From positions 2,294,001-2,358,000 of the forward strand of contig NZ_JAVDYJ010000001.1 in the NCBI RefSeq assembly GCF_031458395.1: 64,000 nucleotides of DNA. The letters run 5' to 3'. The notes under the pieces were generated by a model. That model worked only from the letters and a program-made list of their open reading frames with translations, was not told the origin of the DNA and made no database searches. Within the stretch, counting starts at the first letter, position 1. Each line of letters starts with the position of its first letter. This document shows, piece after piece, positions 18,696 through 27,982 of the stretch. The stretch is from Enteractinococcus fodinae. Lineage in GTDB: Bacteria; Actinomycetota; Actinomycetes; Actinomycetales; Micrococcaceae. The translations under genes were made by a program, and so were the position numbers.

Positions 18696-18920
18696 TCACG
18701 ACTCAGAGTTATTACGAAAGCTCAGTCCTCTTGCTGCGAGCGTCTCATTCAAGATGGCAACCGCTTTGGGACCGACCCCATGCAGTGCAACCAACTCTTT
18801 CGCACTGTGCTCACTGACCTAGGCAAGCGAGTCGATCCCCGCAGCTTGAAGCGCCCGGGCAGCAGTCTTGCCGATGGCATCGGGCAGGTCCCCGACGGGT
18901 CGAACATCGGGTGTGGCCAT
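18696..18920 (-). pseudogene. Helix-hairpin-helix protein interrupted by an amber codon
   Basis: From ATG 18920 (with GAGGAG upstream) the frame reads MATPDVRPVGDLPDAIG..., then AGIDSLA, then TAG (18821-18819). It continues in the same frame with VSEHSAKELVALHGVGPKA to a TGA at 18698-18696. The whole reads as one small helix-hairpin-helix protein of about 74 residues, in which family members have Gln where TAG stands (one C-to-T change from CAG). It begins 10 nt after the DUF3151 stop. Either a fresh nonsense mutation, a sequencing error or readthrough. Confidence 0.7.
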
Positions 18921-18930
18921 TACTACTCCT

Positions 18931-19356
18931 CTACTGGGAGGCTTCGATCTGTTCGGCGGCAGTCGGATCTGAGTCGTTGAGGAACTTAGTAATGCGATCA
19001 ACTTCATCAGTTTCACCGATGGCACCGGCTGCACGACCCAGTGAGTACAGGGCGCGCAGGAAACCCCGATTAGGCTCATGGCTCCACGGAATCGGACCGG
19101 CACCTTTCCACCCGGCGCCACGAAGGGAATCCAGACCGCGGTGGTATCCGACCCGCGCATAGGCGTACGACTCTAGGGTGCGACCATCGTTCCAGGCATC
19201 TTCTGCAGCCATCGCCCAAGCCAGTGAAGAAGCCGGGAATTGCTGGGCAATCTCCTCGGGCAAATCGCCAGCTTCGTAGCGGGCCTGCACCTCTGGTTCC
19301 TCTGGTAATAACGTTGGGTCCGGTTCCATCAGGTTCTTGCCAATGAGTGACGACAC
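18931..19356 (-). CDS. DUF3151 family protein
   Basis: 141-aa soluble protein of a conserved actinobacterial family of unknown function. Diagnostic segments are GKNLMEPDPTLLPEEPE at the N-terminus, SLAWAMAAEDAW in the middle, and the GYHRGLDSLRGAGWKG block followed by HEPNRGFLRALYSLGRAA. It starts at ATG 19356 after a GGAAGGAA ribosome site. It is the upstream gene of a pair with the broken helix-hairpin-helix gene and is divergent from metNIQ. Confidence 0.9.
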   Translation of the reverse strand: MSSLIGKNLMEPDPTLLPEEPEVQARYEAGDLPEEIAQQFPASSLAWAMAAEDAWNDGRTLESYAYARVGYHRGLDSLRGAGWKGAGPIPWSHEPNRGFLRALYSLGRAAGAIGETDEVDRITKFLNDSDPTAAEQIEASQ

Positions 19357-19417
19357 GTTTGTTTCCTTCCACTAAGCCTTTAGGGCTGAGTCTACGCGGT
19401 CTGTAGCTGTCAGTGTT

Positions 19418-19423
19418 TATACT
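19418..19423 (+). promoter_or_regulatory. Candidate -10 box of metNIQ
   Basis: TATACT lies 33 nt before the metN ATG. No good -35 hexamer is present. The short leader cannot hold a SAM riboswitch, so methionine control here must act through a protein or elsewhere. Confidence 0.4.
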
Positions 19424-19456
19424 GAGTCAAGCACGTAAACCCCACACTAGGACACC

Positions 19457-20461
19457 ATGATTTCCGTTCGAGAGCTTACCAAGGTGTATCGCCAGCCCAC
19501 CCGGGACGTGGTGGCCATCGACGACATCAATTTAGATATTGACGACGGCGAAATCCACGGGATTATCGGCCGCTCGGGCGCCGGGAAATCGACCCTGGTC
19601 CGATGCCTGACCTTATTAGACCGTCCGACCAAAGGACAGGTCATTGTCGGCGGTCAGGATCTCACCGCGGTCTCCGATACTCAGCTACGCAATGCACGCC
19701 GTCGGATCGGTATGGTGTTCCAGCATGCCAACCTGCTGTCGTCACGGACCGTGGCCGAAAACGTGGCGATGCCACTAGAAATCGTCAACACCAAGAAAGC
19801 CGAGCGTCGTAGCAGGGCGCTTGAACTGCTCGAGCTCGTCGGACTCCAAGGATTGGAAGATACCTACCCGGCGCAATTATCTGGTGGGCAACGACAGCGC
19901 GTCGGCATAGCCCGAGCGCTCGCAGCCGACCCCGACGTGTTGTTATGTGATGAACCAACCTCAGCGCTGGACCCGGGTACGACCGACGAGATCCTGTCGC
20001 TCATCCGGTCGGTGGCAGACCGTTTGAACCTAACCGTGGTGGTCATTACCCACGAAATGTCCGTGGTGAAAAATCTCTGCGACTCGGTTTCATTGCTGGA
20101 AGCCGGCGCGATCATGGAGTCGGGCAAACTCTCCACGGTAGCTGCTGACGTGAACTCGCAACTGTCACGCTCACTGTTGCCCCTGCCGACACATCAGCCG
20201 GCCAGCGCAGACATGGTCATCGAGGCTATTGGTAAAGCCGATGCGGTCAATACCCCGATTGCTACGAAGATCGCCGAAGAAAACCCGGTGGAGGTTGAGA
20301 TTGCCGCAGCCAATATCGAAACGTTGGGTGATACCCGCTTTGCCCACTACCTGCTAGCCATCGACAGTCCCGAGGCCATCAACCTCACCGGCATCGAGGC
20401 CACTCTGGCACGCCATGGTTTCGCGATTCGCGTCCGCGCCAAGCAAGGAGTCAAAGCATGA
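19457..20461 (+). CDS. metN: Methionine ABC importer, ATP-binding subunit
   Basis: 334 aa. Walker A GRSGAGKST (about residue 38), signature LSGGQRQRVGIARAL, Walker B VLLCDEPTSALDP. A C-terminal NIL-type domain (about 265-334; FAHYLLAIDSPEAINLTGIEA) is the methionine-sensing regulatory domain that shuts the importer when internal methionine is high. It overlaps metI by 4 nt. With MetI and MetQ it forms a complete type I importer. Confidence 0.95.
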   Translation: MISVRELTKVYRQPTRDVVAIDDINLDIDDGEIHGIIGRSGAGKSTLVRCLTLLDRPTKGQVIVGGQDLTAVSDTQLRNARRRIGMVFQHANLLSSRTVAENVAMPLEIVNTKKAERRSRALELLELVGLQGLEDTYPAQLSGGQRQRVGIARALAADPDVLLCDEPTSALDPGTTDEILSLIRSVADRLNLTVVVITHEMSVVKNLCDSVSLLEAGAIMESGKLSTVAADVNSQLSRSLLPLPTHQPASADMVIEAIGKADAVNTPIATKIAEENPVEVEIAAANIETLGDTRFAHYLLAIDSPEAINLTGIEATLARHGFAIRVRAKQGVKA

Positions 20462-21138
20462 ACTGGTTTGAAGAACTCCTAAACAATCGCGCGCTCGAAA
20501 CCGCCTTACCCCAGGCCATCTGGGACACCATCGTCATGGTCGGGATTTCAGGGATTGCGACCGTGATCATCGGTGGGGTCATCGGCATTATCTTGCACCT
20601 GACCCGCCCCGGCGGACTGGCTCCGATGCGCACGCTGTACGCGATTCTTTCGTCGATCATCGTCAACATCACCCGTTCGATCCCGTTTGCGATTTTGATG
20701 GTCGCGCTCATTCCATTTACCCAGTGGTTGGTGGGGACCTCAATTGGCCCGATTGCTGCGACCGTGTCACTGACAATTGCCACCGCACCGTTTTTCGCTC
20801 GCCTGGTCGAAACCGCACTGCGCGAAGTCCCCACGGGCACCGTCGACGCCGCCCAGGTGATGGGGATGTCGAACGGGCAAATTGTCACCAAGGTGTTTTT
20901 ACCCGAAGCCCTCCCGGGCCTGATTGCCGCCACAACGAACACAACCGTAGTGCTGATCGGCTACTCGGCCATGGCCGGGCTCATCGGTGCCGGCGGCCTG
21001 GGTCGGTTGGCCTACAACTACGGGTACCAGCGCTTTGACTCGCAGATCATGATCGTGACCATTGTGGTCATTGTGATCGGGGTCCAGCTAATCCAATGGA
21101 TTGGCGATAAGATCGTAGCGGCTGTTGATCACCGCTGA
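20458..21138 (+). CDS. metI: Methionine ABC importer, permease subunit
   Basis: 226-aa inner-membrane subunit with five hydrophobic segments. The EAA coupling loop for MetN reads EALPGLIAATTNTTVVLIG. The ATG overlaps the metN stop (ATGA), which implies translational coupling. Length and order match the MetI family. Confidence 0.95.
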   Translation: MNWFEELLNNRALETALPQAIWDTIVMVGISGIATVIIGGVIGIILHLTRPGGLAPMRTLYAILSSIIVNITRSIPFAILMVALIPFTQWLVGTSIGPIAATVSLTIATAPFFARLVETALREVPTGTVDAAQVMGMSNGQIVTKVFLPEALPGLIAATTNTTVVLIGYSAMAGLIGAGGLGRLAYNYGYQRFDSQIMIVTIVVIVIGVQLIQWIGDKIVAAVDHR

Positions 21139-21192
21139 GCAGCACCAGCATCAGCGTCTGTTCCACACACCATAACCATGTCAGGAGTACAC

Positions 21193-22104
21193 ATGAACAC
21201 ATCTCGTTTCTCACGACGTCTATCACTAACCGGCCTCGCCGCAGCATCCGCACTCGTGCTCGCTGCGTGTGGCGGCGCCGACGATAACGCCGAAGGCCCC
21301 ACCGCCAATGAAGACGGCGTCACCACGCTGACCGTCGGTGCGACCCCGGTCCCCCACGGCCAGATCCTCGACTTCGTGTCGCAAGAACTCGGCGAAGACG
21401 CCGGACTCGAAATCGAGGTCGTCGAATTTGACGACTTCCAGCTGCCAAACCGTCAGATGGACGAAGGCAACCTGGATGCCAACTACTTCCAGCACGTACC
21501 GTTCTTAGAACAGCAAATTGAAGACCACGGCTACGAAATCAGCCACGGCGACCCGGTCCACATCGAACCCTACGCGTTGTTCTCCAGCCAGCATGATGAT
21601 GTCGACGACATCGCCGAAGGTTCGACCATCGGCATCACCTCCGATGCGGGTAACCAGCCACGCGCCCTGTTGCTACTGGAGGCAGTTGGGATGCTCGAGG
21701 ACATCGAAGATGACTCGGCTGCCCTAACCTTGACTGATGAACAGAACCCGATGAACCTGCAGTTTGAGGAGAACCCACCAGAAATCCTCGCTCAGGTCGT
21801 CGATGACGCCTCCATCGATGCGGCCATTATCAACGGTAACTACTTCTTAGAAGCCGGTCTGGATGTCAATGACGCGCTGATCGTTGAAGATGCAGAAGAC
21901 TCCCCGTACGCCAACATCCTGGCGTGGAACTCTGCAGACGACGGCAACGAAGCCATCCAGCAGCTCGAAGAGCTCTTGCACTCCCAAGAGGTCGCCGACT
22001 ACATCACCGAGAACTGGCCTGAGGGTGAAGTCATCCCGGCAACTGAAGCCAGTAGCGACGCAGATGCCGAGACCACTGACACGGAAACCAACGACGAAGA
22101 ATAA
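21193..22104 (+). CDS. metQ: Methionine-binding lipoprotein (NlpA family)
   Basis: Substrate receptor of the importer, anchored outside the membrane by a lipobox LVLAACGG with lipid Cys26. Start at ATG 21193 with AGGAG upstream; the earlier ATG at 21178 lacks one. The mature part has the NlpA layout: VGATPVPHGQILDFV, FDDFQLPNRQMDEGNLDANYFQH, and the DASIDAAIINGNY segment near 220. The C-terminus is an unusual acidic, low-complexity tail rich in Asp, Glu and Thr. 303 aa. A terminator follows. Confidence 0.94.
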   Translation: MNTSRFSRRLSLTGLAAASALVLAACGGADDNAEGPTANEDGVTTLTVGATPVPHGQILDFVSQELGEDAGLEIEVVEFDDFQLPNRQMDEGNLDANYFQHVPFLEQQIEDHGYEISHGDPVHIEPYALFSSQHDDVDDIAEGSTIGITSDAGNQPRALLLLEAVGMLEDIEDDSAALTLTDEQNPMNLQFEENPPEILAQVVDDASIDAAIINGNYFLEAGLDVNDALIVEDAEDSPYANILAWNSADDGNEAIQQLEELLHSQEVADYITENWPEGEVIPATEASSDADAETTDTETNDEE

Positions 22105-22125
22105 CCGCTCCGGTTTTTCATTCCA

Positions 22126-22171
22126 CGGCGCGGCACTTGTCCCCTATCGGGCAGGTGCCGCGCCGTTTTTT
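22126..22171 (+). terminator. Terminator of metNIQ
   Basis: Perfect 11-bp outer stem (22126-22136 with 22155-22165) with extra pairing inside, followed by six T residues (22166-22171). Strong intrinsic terminator. Confidence 0.9.
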
Positions 22172-22544
22172 GTGCCCGGATTCGACGAGGATTTTTCGAT
22201 CAAGAGGCCTTTACGCCCCTAAACCATAGTGCGTAGCCTGAAGACAGGATCATACTTTTCTAGTTGAAACACGACAGATCCAGACGCAACACCTGACACC
22301 GAAGTACACACGATCAGTACCACACGGAGGACCTCATGTTAGTCCAGGAAGTGTCAGACAACCGGCGACGGCAGTTCCGATGCACGCCGGGATCACGACA
22401 CCAGAAACAACCCGGCCAATAACAGAGCGTCCGCACCTTCTTTCCGAAGAGGTCATCACCAGCGGAGCAGAATCCTCAAGCAGCACTGGAGGAAATATCC
22501 GTTGCCCTTGACCTCTGCACTAGCAAACGAAGGGTCTGATACAA
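22172..22544. other. Intergenic region, no confident gene
   Basis: About 370 nt between the metNIQ terminator and the next membrane protein gene. One small frame at 22336-22422 (28 codons, MLVQEVSDN start, GGAGG at 22326-22330) has a good ribosome site but no recognisable sequence. The rest presumably holds the promoter of the 22545 gene. Confidence 0.4.
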
Positions 22545-22958
22545 ATGCACAAACTCATAGCCAAAATCTTAGGTATCGTCATCGCACTACTGGCGGTGGT
22601 CGGGTTCTTTATCGAAGGCGAAGGCGAGCTGCTCTTCGACCTGATGAACGTCGACTTGGCCATGGACATCACCCGCACGGTCCTTGCCATCGTCCTGTTG
22701 TACGTTGGCTTCGGCCCGCCACGCAATGAAGTCGCCAGAGGCACCGTCGGTGTCGTGGGTGGTATCTACGTGGTCATGGCGGTTGTGACCTTCATTGACC
22801 CGATGCACTTTGGGATCCTCAACAATGAATTCACCGGCTTTGATATTGGGTTCCACCTCGTTGTAGGTGCCGCAGCAATCATCCTGGCATTCTTGCCAAG
22901 CCGAACTCTGGACCCAGACCATCCCGACGCAACGGTCGATCCACGACCTCGCCGATAA
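22545..22958 (+). CDS. DUF4383-like four-TM membrane protein
   Basis: 137 aa with four hydrophobic segments. The layout resembles DUF4383: a first segment after MHKLIAKILGIV, then a pair around ITRTVLAIVLLYVGF and VGGIYVVMAVVTFI, and a last one with GFDIGFHLVVGAAAII. No enzymatic residues. Function unknown. The ribosome site (AAGGG) is about 11 nt upstream, so the start is only fairly sure. A hairpin follows. Confidence 0.65.
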   Translation: MHKLIAKILGIVIALLAVVGFFIEGEGELLFDLMNVDLAMDITRTVLAIVLLYVGFGPPRNEVARGTVGVVGGIYVVMAVVTFIDPMHFGILNNEFTGFDIGFHLVVGAAAIILAFLPSRTLDPDHPDATVDPRPRR

Positions 22959-23000
22959 GGTCTGCAACGTTCGTACAGCGGACAAAATACAGCATGATAA

Positions 23001-23040
23001 CAGTGCGGTACCTCAGCTCCTTCGAGCAGGTACCGCACTG
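23001..23040 (+). terminator. Terminator after the DUF4383-like gene
   Basis: 12-bp perfect stem (23001-23012 with 23029-23040), extra inner GCTC/GAGC pairing, followed by TTGTTGT. Confidence 0.75.
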
Positions 23041-23132
23041 TTGTTGTACGTAGGCACTCCGGTCACCTGCACGCTGACCTGACCGGGAGAATTCTTGTTC
23101 ACCGGGCTGTTTTCACCTCAGCCCCGAATCGA

Positions 23133-23138
23133 TAGAGT
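23133..23138 (+). promoter_or_regulatory. Candidate -10 box of the DUF1264 gene (leaderless)
   Basis: TAGAGT ends 6 nt before ATG 23145, and no Shine-Dalgarno precedes that ATG. Confidence 0.4.
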
Positions 23139-23144
23139 CACGAC

Positions 23145-23921
23145 ATGGGACAGAATAATTATTTGAAAAGCATCGGTGTGGGTATCGCTGCCGGCGCGGC
23201 CACCGCAGCCAGCATCATTGCCGGCCGCAAGGTGCTCAACACCGCCAAAATTTCGCAAGGCCATCCACTGAAGCATCGAGTGTTGGATATCAGCTCTAAC
23301 CTGCTCCAACCCAAGTACCCGCTCGACGCGATGAGTACGTATCTCAATGGCTTCCATTTCTATGCCGACGACATGGGCCGTCAGGTTGAAGCCTCGCATT
23401 TCTGCATCCACCTCCAACACGATCTGCATCAGTGCGTGATCTTCGACCGCAACGCCCCCGATGCCAAACTCATCGGCATCGAATACATCATCAACGAGGA
23501 ACGCTTCAAGAGCCTCGATGAAGATGAAAAACTGCTCTGGCACAGCCACCACCACGAGGTGAAATCCGGAACTCTCCAAGCGCCGGGTGTCCCCGAACTG
23601 GCAGAACACGCCTACTTCGAGGACCTGGTCACCACCTACGGCAAGACCTTCCACACCTGGCAGTATGACCGACATGATTTCCCGTACGGCATCCCGCAGC
23701 TGATGATGGGCTTCACCGCCGACGGGCAAGCACACGACCACCTCGTGGAAGCCCGCGATCGCAGACTGGGCCTGTCCACGGATAAGAAACGCGCAAGCCG
23801 GGCCGATATTCCCACACCGCTGGTCCAACCGGGCGCCAACTCGTGGGAAAGCGGCCAAACCTTACAAACTGACCTGCAGTACATGGAAATGCGAGACTCA
23901 ACCACCTCATACGAAGGCTAA
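23145..23921 (+). CDS. DUF1264 protein (oil-body-associated-protein-like)
   Basis: 258 aa. An N-terminal hydrophobic segment (about 8-26) may be a membrane anchor or uncleaved signal. The core matches DUF1264, the domain of plant oil-body-associated proteins: YLNGFHFYADDMGRQVEASH, CIHLQHDLHQCVIFD, AKLIGIEYIINEERFKSL, and the histidine-rich HSHHHEVKSG near 144. The cluster of histidines suggests metal binding (inference). It is followed 11 nt later by a short-chain dehydrogenase. Biochemical role unknown. Confidence 0.8.
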   Translation: MGQNNYLKSIGVGIAAGAATAASIIAGRKVLNTAKISQGHPLKHRVLDISSNLLQPKYPLDAMSTYLNGFHFYADDMGRQVEASHFCIHLQHDLHQCVIFDRNAPDAKLIGIEYIINEERFKSLDEDEKLLWHSHHHEVKSGTLQAPGVPELAEHAYFEDLVTTYGKTFHTWQYDRHDFPYGIPQLMMGFTADGQAHDHLVEARDRRLGLSTDKKRASRADIPTPLVQPGANSWESGQTLQTDLQYMEMRDSTTSYEG

Positions 23922-23932
23922 GGACAAAGTAG

Positions 23933-24991
23933 ATGAAGTCACCTAAGAAATTACGCGGCGCCGTTGTCGTCATTACCGGTGCCTCAAGCGGCATTGGCAG
24001 GGCCACTGCTCGACAGTTCGCCAAAGCCGGCAGCCACCTCGTGTTGGCAGCGCGCGGTAAGAAAGCCCTGGACGAGACCGCTCAGGAATGTCGAGAACTC
24101 GGCGCGAAAGCCATCGCCATCCCAACTGATACCACCGACGCAACGGCAGTCGAAGCGCTGGCCCGCCGGGCAGTCGAACAATTCGGCTCGCTAGATGTGT
24201 GGGTCAATAACGCCTCGGTCAGTCTGTTTGGTGCGGTCGAAACTGTACCGTTGGACCACTTTCAGCGGGTCTTGGAAACCAATGTCATGGGTTATGTGCA
24301 CGGCGCCCGTGCGGCACTGCACCACATGCGAGACCAGGGCCAGGGAGTGCTGATCAATGTGTCTTCGGCCATCGCGCACGTGCCCCAGCCGTTTACCGCC
24401 GCTTATTCGATGTCCAAAGCCGCGGTGAGCTCGCTGTCGGTGAGCCTGCGTTCGGAGCTGTGGCTGGAGAAGCTGAAAGACATTCACGTCGTAACGGTCA
24501 CCCCGGCAACCGTGGATACGCCGTTTTTTGGACGGACCGCCAACTACAGCGGTCGCAAAGTCCGTGCGATGCCTCCGGTGCACCCACCCGAAGATATCGC
24601 CAAGGCCATCCTCAAAGCGGCGACCAAACCCGAAAACAACGTGGTTGTCGGAGCCGGGGCGAAAGAACTCATCAAACAACACCGTGTCGCACCGGGTGCC
24701 ACCGAAAAACAAATGGCAGTCCAGGTGGACACCACCCACCTATCCCGGAGAGAATCCGCACCGGAGACCTCCGGCAACCTGTACGAGTCGAATACCGATG
24801 ACGAGTACACCATCCACGGGGATTGGGCTGGCAAACGCAAAACGCGGACCCGACAGGTCCTCGCCGCCGGGCTCGTCCTAGGCGCTGTCGGTGTCGGGGC
24901 TGCCACGGTACAGCGGATCACGATGGATAAAGCCGCAAAGAAGGCGCTCAAGATGGCAGGTAAGAAGGCCGCCAAGATCGCTGTGCCATAA
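23933..24991 (+). CDS. Short-chain dehydrogenase with C-terminal extension
   Basis: 352 aa. The Rossmann dinucleotide loop is VVVITGASSGIGRATARQF at residues 11-29. The family NNA(S) motif is WVNNASVS, the catalytic Ser is in INVSSAIAH, and Tyr/Lys are in YSMSKAAV. SDR domains end near 250; here about 100 residues follow, with a short hydrophobic stretch (LAAGLVLGAVGVGAATV) and a basic, Lys/Ala-rich end, so it may attach to the membrane. It is coupled to the DUF1264 gene, hinting at a lipid-related substrate (inference). Confidence 0.85.
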   Translation: MKSPKKLRGAVVVITGASSGIGRATARQFAKAGSHLVLAARGKKALDETAQECRELGAKAIAIPTDTTDATAVEALARRAVEQFGSLDVWVNNASVSLFGAVETVPLDHFQRVLETNVMGYVHGARAALHHMRDQGQGVLINVSSAIAHVPQPFTAAYSMSKAAVSSLSVSLRSELWLEKLKDIHVVTVTPATVDTPFFGRTANYSGRKVRAMPPVHPPEDIAKAILKAATKPENNVVVGAGAKELIKQHRVAPGATEKQMAVQVDTTHLSRRESAPETSGNLYESNTDDEYTIHGDWAGKRKTRTRQVLAAGLVLGAVGVGAATVQRITMDKAAKKALKMAGKKAAKIAVP

Positions 24992-25020
24992 CAACCCAAC
25001 CCAGCCGGAACCCACTGACC

Positions 25021-25752
25021 TCAAAGCTCTTCCAATGGGGCAGAGTCAGCTTCACGCACGCCGTCTAACATCGGACGGAACAGCAGGCCGGCGATCACGG
25101 CGCCAAGAATAGGAAACATGAGAAAGACCCACAACTGAACAAGAGACTCGCCCCCGCCATATACTGCTGCAGCAATTGAACGCGCGGGATTAACCGAGGT
25201 ATTGGAGACGGGTATCGAAATCAGGTGGATCAGCGTCAGCGACAGACCGATTGCCAGTGGCGCGAAACTCACCGTGGATCGTGAGGACGTGGTTCCGATA
25301 ATGACGAACAGGAACACCGCGGTCAGGATGACCTCCACGAGGATCACTGCCACCAGACCGTACCCATCGGGTGAAGCTTCGCCGTACCCATTGGCGGCGA
25401 AGTTTCCCAGATCGCTGCCCTGTCGACCGGTAGCAATGAGGTATAACAGGCTCGATGCCAGCAATCCCCCGATAATTTGTCCGATGATATACACCGGCAC
25501 ATCCCGCCAGGCAAAGCGGCCTGCTGTGGCCAGCCCGATGGTGACCGCTGGGTTGAAGTGTCCGCCCGATACGGGGCCAAAAGCATAGGCGCCAACGATC
25601 ACCGTCAGCCCGAAGGCCAGCGCAATGCCATGAAAGCCGACATGAGTGCCGGCGAGTACAGCTGTGCCCACGCCGCCAAACACAAGGATGAAGGTGCCCA
25701 GCACTTCCGCTGAAAAACGCGCTGCCGTGGTAGGCCCAATTTCAATAGTCAT
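25021..25752 (-). CDS. aqpZ: Aquaporin (AqpZ-like)
   Basis: 243 aa with six hydrophobic segments. Both pore motifs are intact: GGHFNPAVT (NPA 67-69) and SVNPARS (NPA 188-190). Arg after the second NPA fits the selectivity filter, and the second loop resembles water-specific members. It lies downstream of the BCCT carrier on the same strand, 175 nt away, and fits the osmotic-balance grouping. Glycerol transport cannot be excluded. Confidence 0.9.
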   Translation of the reverse strand: MTIEIGPTTAARFSAEVLGTFILVFGGVGTAVLAGTHVGFHGIALAFGLTVIVGAYAFGPVSGGHFNPAVTIGLATAGRFAWRDVPVYIIGQIIGGLLASSLLYLIATGRQGSDLGNFAANGYGEASPDGYGLVAVILVEVILTAVFLFVIIGTTSSRSTVSFAPLAIGLSLTLIHLISIPVSNTSVNPARSIAAAVYGGGESLVQLWVFLMFPILGAVIAGLLFRPMLDGVREADSAPLEEL

Positions 25753-25927
25753 ATGTCACGTCTTCCATCAAGAAGTCTGGTGGCTTCATCTTATGACACT
25801 ACACGATGTAGCGATATAGACATAGACCATCCCACAGGCGTTCTGAGCGGTACGCATATCCTTTCGCTCGCTATCTACTCGGGCAGGCATGCTGAACAGA
25901 AGGCCCCGTTCTCGCGCCCCGTGGCGT

Positions 25928-27916
25928 TTAGGAGGGGCGTTCGGGGGTGTCTTGACGCTGCTCAGTACCTGATTGGGCTGGGATCGTGCCGGTATCGGGA
26001 TCCCAGCCGTCTTCCCATTCACCAGTTTCGAAGTTATAACCGACCGGTTCGCCATTCTCATCGAAGCGCTGATACCAGGCCGTGTAGTCTTCGTGTGCTG
26101 AATCGGTGCCGCCGCTCGCGCCCTCTCCGGGTGCTGACGGCACGACCCGCAGCCGGAAATCGTCACCGTACATATCAATGCCTTCGCGAACTGCCTGCCG
26201 CACCACATTATTGGCATACCGGTAGCGCAGCGCGAAGGGGTCCGTGCGCAATTCTTGAATCCACGCCACGATGATCAGCAACATGATGATCGCAAACGGT
26301 ACCGCAGTGATGATGACCAGCGATTGGAGGCCTTCGAGCGCGGTCTCATCACCCAGGAGCAACATGACCATCGCGATCCCGCCCATGACCAGGCCCCAGA
26401 AGAGGACGACGACTTTTGGTGGGTCTTGTCGGCCACGAGTCGTGAGGATCCCCATCACCACGGATGCGGAGTCGGCTGCGGTAATGAAGAAAATCGCCAA
26501 CACCACCATGATCAGATAGGGCATCCACTCGGCAAACGGCAGGTTCCCCACCATCGTGAACAGCACCTGCGGGACGGCCATGTCATCATGGAAGCCCGGT
26601 GCGCCTTCGCGGTACATCCAGATCGCAGAAGCGCCCATCACCCCGTAGGCAACAATAAGCAGCGACGACGGGATGAGAATAACCCCGAGAATGAATTGCC
26701 GGATGGTGCGGCCCCGCGAAATGCGCGCGATGAAGATCCCGACGAAGGGCGACCACGAGATCCACCAAGCCCAGTAGTACACCGTCCAGGCTGACTGGAA
26801 GTCGACGGTTTCCTGGCCCCACGCCCCCGAGCGTGCCATGAGATCAAATAGCGAGCCGACGTATTCGATCGCGGCGGATGGGATGAGGTTGAGTAAGAAT
26901 AAGGTCGGGCCGAGCAGGAACACAAATCCCACGATCCCGAGGGTAAAGACGATATTGATGTTCGACAGGTAGCGAATACCGCGCGCAACACCAGAGACTG
27001 CGGACAATATGAAACCAATCATCAACACAGTAATCACAATGGCAAGCACGGTGTTGGTGATCTCCGAAACCCCGGTGACAATCGTGACCCCTTCGCCAAT
27101 TTGTAATGCGGCGATGCCCAGGGCGGCGGCGGTACCGAATAACGTGGCGATGATGGCAAAGATATCGACCACTCGACCGGCGAACCCGTCGGTATAGTTA
27201 CCACCAAATAACCGGCGGAAGATCGAAGACATCAGCAAGCTGCGGCCTCGTCGATAGGCCACATATGCCACTGCGCCGCCGACGAGGGCATACATCGCCC
27301 AGGCGTGGAAGCCCCAGTGAAAATATGTTTGCGCCAGCGCGAATTGCATGGCTTCGGTGGATTCAGGCGCATTCGTCAGCGGTGGTGGGTTGATGAAGTA
27401 GGTCAGCGGTTCTGCTGGTCCCCAGAACATCACACCGATACCCAACCCTGCCGCGAAGAGCATCGCAACCCACGAGAAAGTCGAGAATTCGGGTTTCTCT
27501 CCGTCTTTGCCCAACGGGATTTTGCCGTACCGGGTGGCAGCCAGCGCTAAGAGGCTGACCAGGACGATGGTTGCGACCGCACTAAAGAGCCAACTGAGGT
27601 TGTTGGTGACCCAGTTATACGCTGCTCCGGCGACTTCTCCCACGTTGGCGGGATTGACGAGTCCCCAGATCACAAATGCGACGGTCAGCACCCCAGCCAC
27701 ACTGAAGACGACCTTGTCGACACTGTAGCGCCGGCGTTGTTCATCCACGCTGATCCCCGGCACTAGTCCGGGGTGGATCGCATGCGGGTAGGTCGGCCGC
27801 ACATAGTCCCACGAGGAAAGCGAGTGAGCGGCTCGCTGGTCTGCCTTTTTGCCGTTGGCCCCTTTTGCCTGTTGTGGTGGTGTGTTTTCCTCGGCCACAG
27901 TGGCACCTTTCGTCAC
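25928..27916 (-). CDS. BCCT-family betaine/choline-type transporter
   Basis: 662 aa with about 12 hydrophobic segments. The glycine-rich TM region reads LFAAGLGIGVMFWGPAEP, and the signature is in YWAWWISWSPFVGIFIARISRG, whose tryptophans form the aromatic substrate box. The hydrophilic C-terminal domain (about 570-662) may sense osmotic stress, as in BetP. The start is GTG 27916 or GTG 27898; AAAGG before the second slightly favours it. It follows the glycosyltransferase-phosphatase pair by about 66 nt, so compatible-solute uptake and synthesis are encoded together. Confidence 0.9.
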   Translation of the reverse strand: MTKGATVAEENTPPQQAKGANGKKADQRAAHSLSSWDYVRPTYPHAIHPGLVPGISVDEQRRRYSVDKVVFSVAGVLTVAFVIWGLVNPANVGEVAGAAYNWVTNNLSWLFSAVATIVLVSLLALAATRYGKIPLGKDGEKPEFSTFSWVAMLFAAGLGIGVMFWGPAEPLTYFINPPPLTNAPESTEAMQFALAQTYFHWGFHAWAMYALVGGAVAYVAYRRGRSLLMSSIFRRLFGGNYTDGFAGRVVDIFAIIATLFGTAAALGIAALQIGEGVTIVTGVSEITNTVLAIVITVLMIGFILSAVSGVARGIRYLSNINIVFTLGIVGFVFLLGPTLFLLNLIPSAAIEYVGSLFDLMARSGAWGQETVDFQSAWTVYYWAWWISWSPFVGIFIARISRGRTIRQFILGVILIPSSLLIVAYGVMGASAIWMYREGAPGFHDDMAVPQVLFTMVGNLPFAEWMPYLIMVVLAIFFITAADSASVVMGILTTRGRQDPPKVVVLFWGLVMGGIAMVMLLLGDETALEGLQSLVIITAVPFAIIMLLIIVAWIQELRTDPFALRYRYANNVVRQAVREGIDMYGDDFRLRVVPSAPGEGASGGTDSAHEDYTAWYQRFDENGEPVGYNFETGEWEDGWDPDTGTIPAQSGTEQRQDTPERPS

Positions 27917-27982
27917 CTTGCCGACAACCCTGCGTTGCCGTTCAACATAGCAAGGGTAGCGAATTGCCTTGTGGTCCGGTAG

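Noticed and set aside
19370-19456. SAM riboswitch upstream of metN
   Set aside because: The leader is too short and lacks the conserved stems.
22336-22422. 28-codon frame with GGAGG
   Set aside because: Good ribosome site, but Arg/Gln-rich sequence with no sign of selection; not called as a gene.
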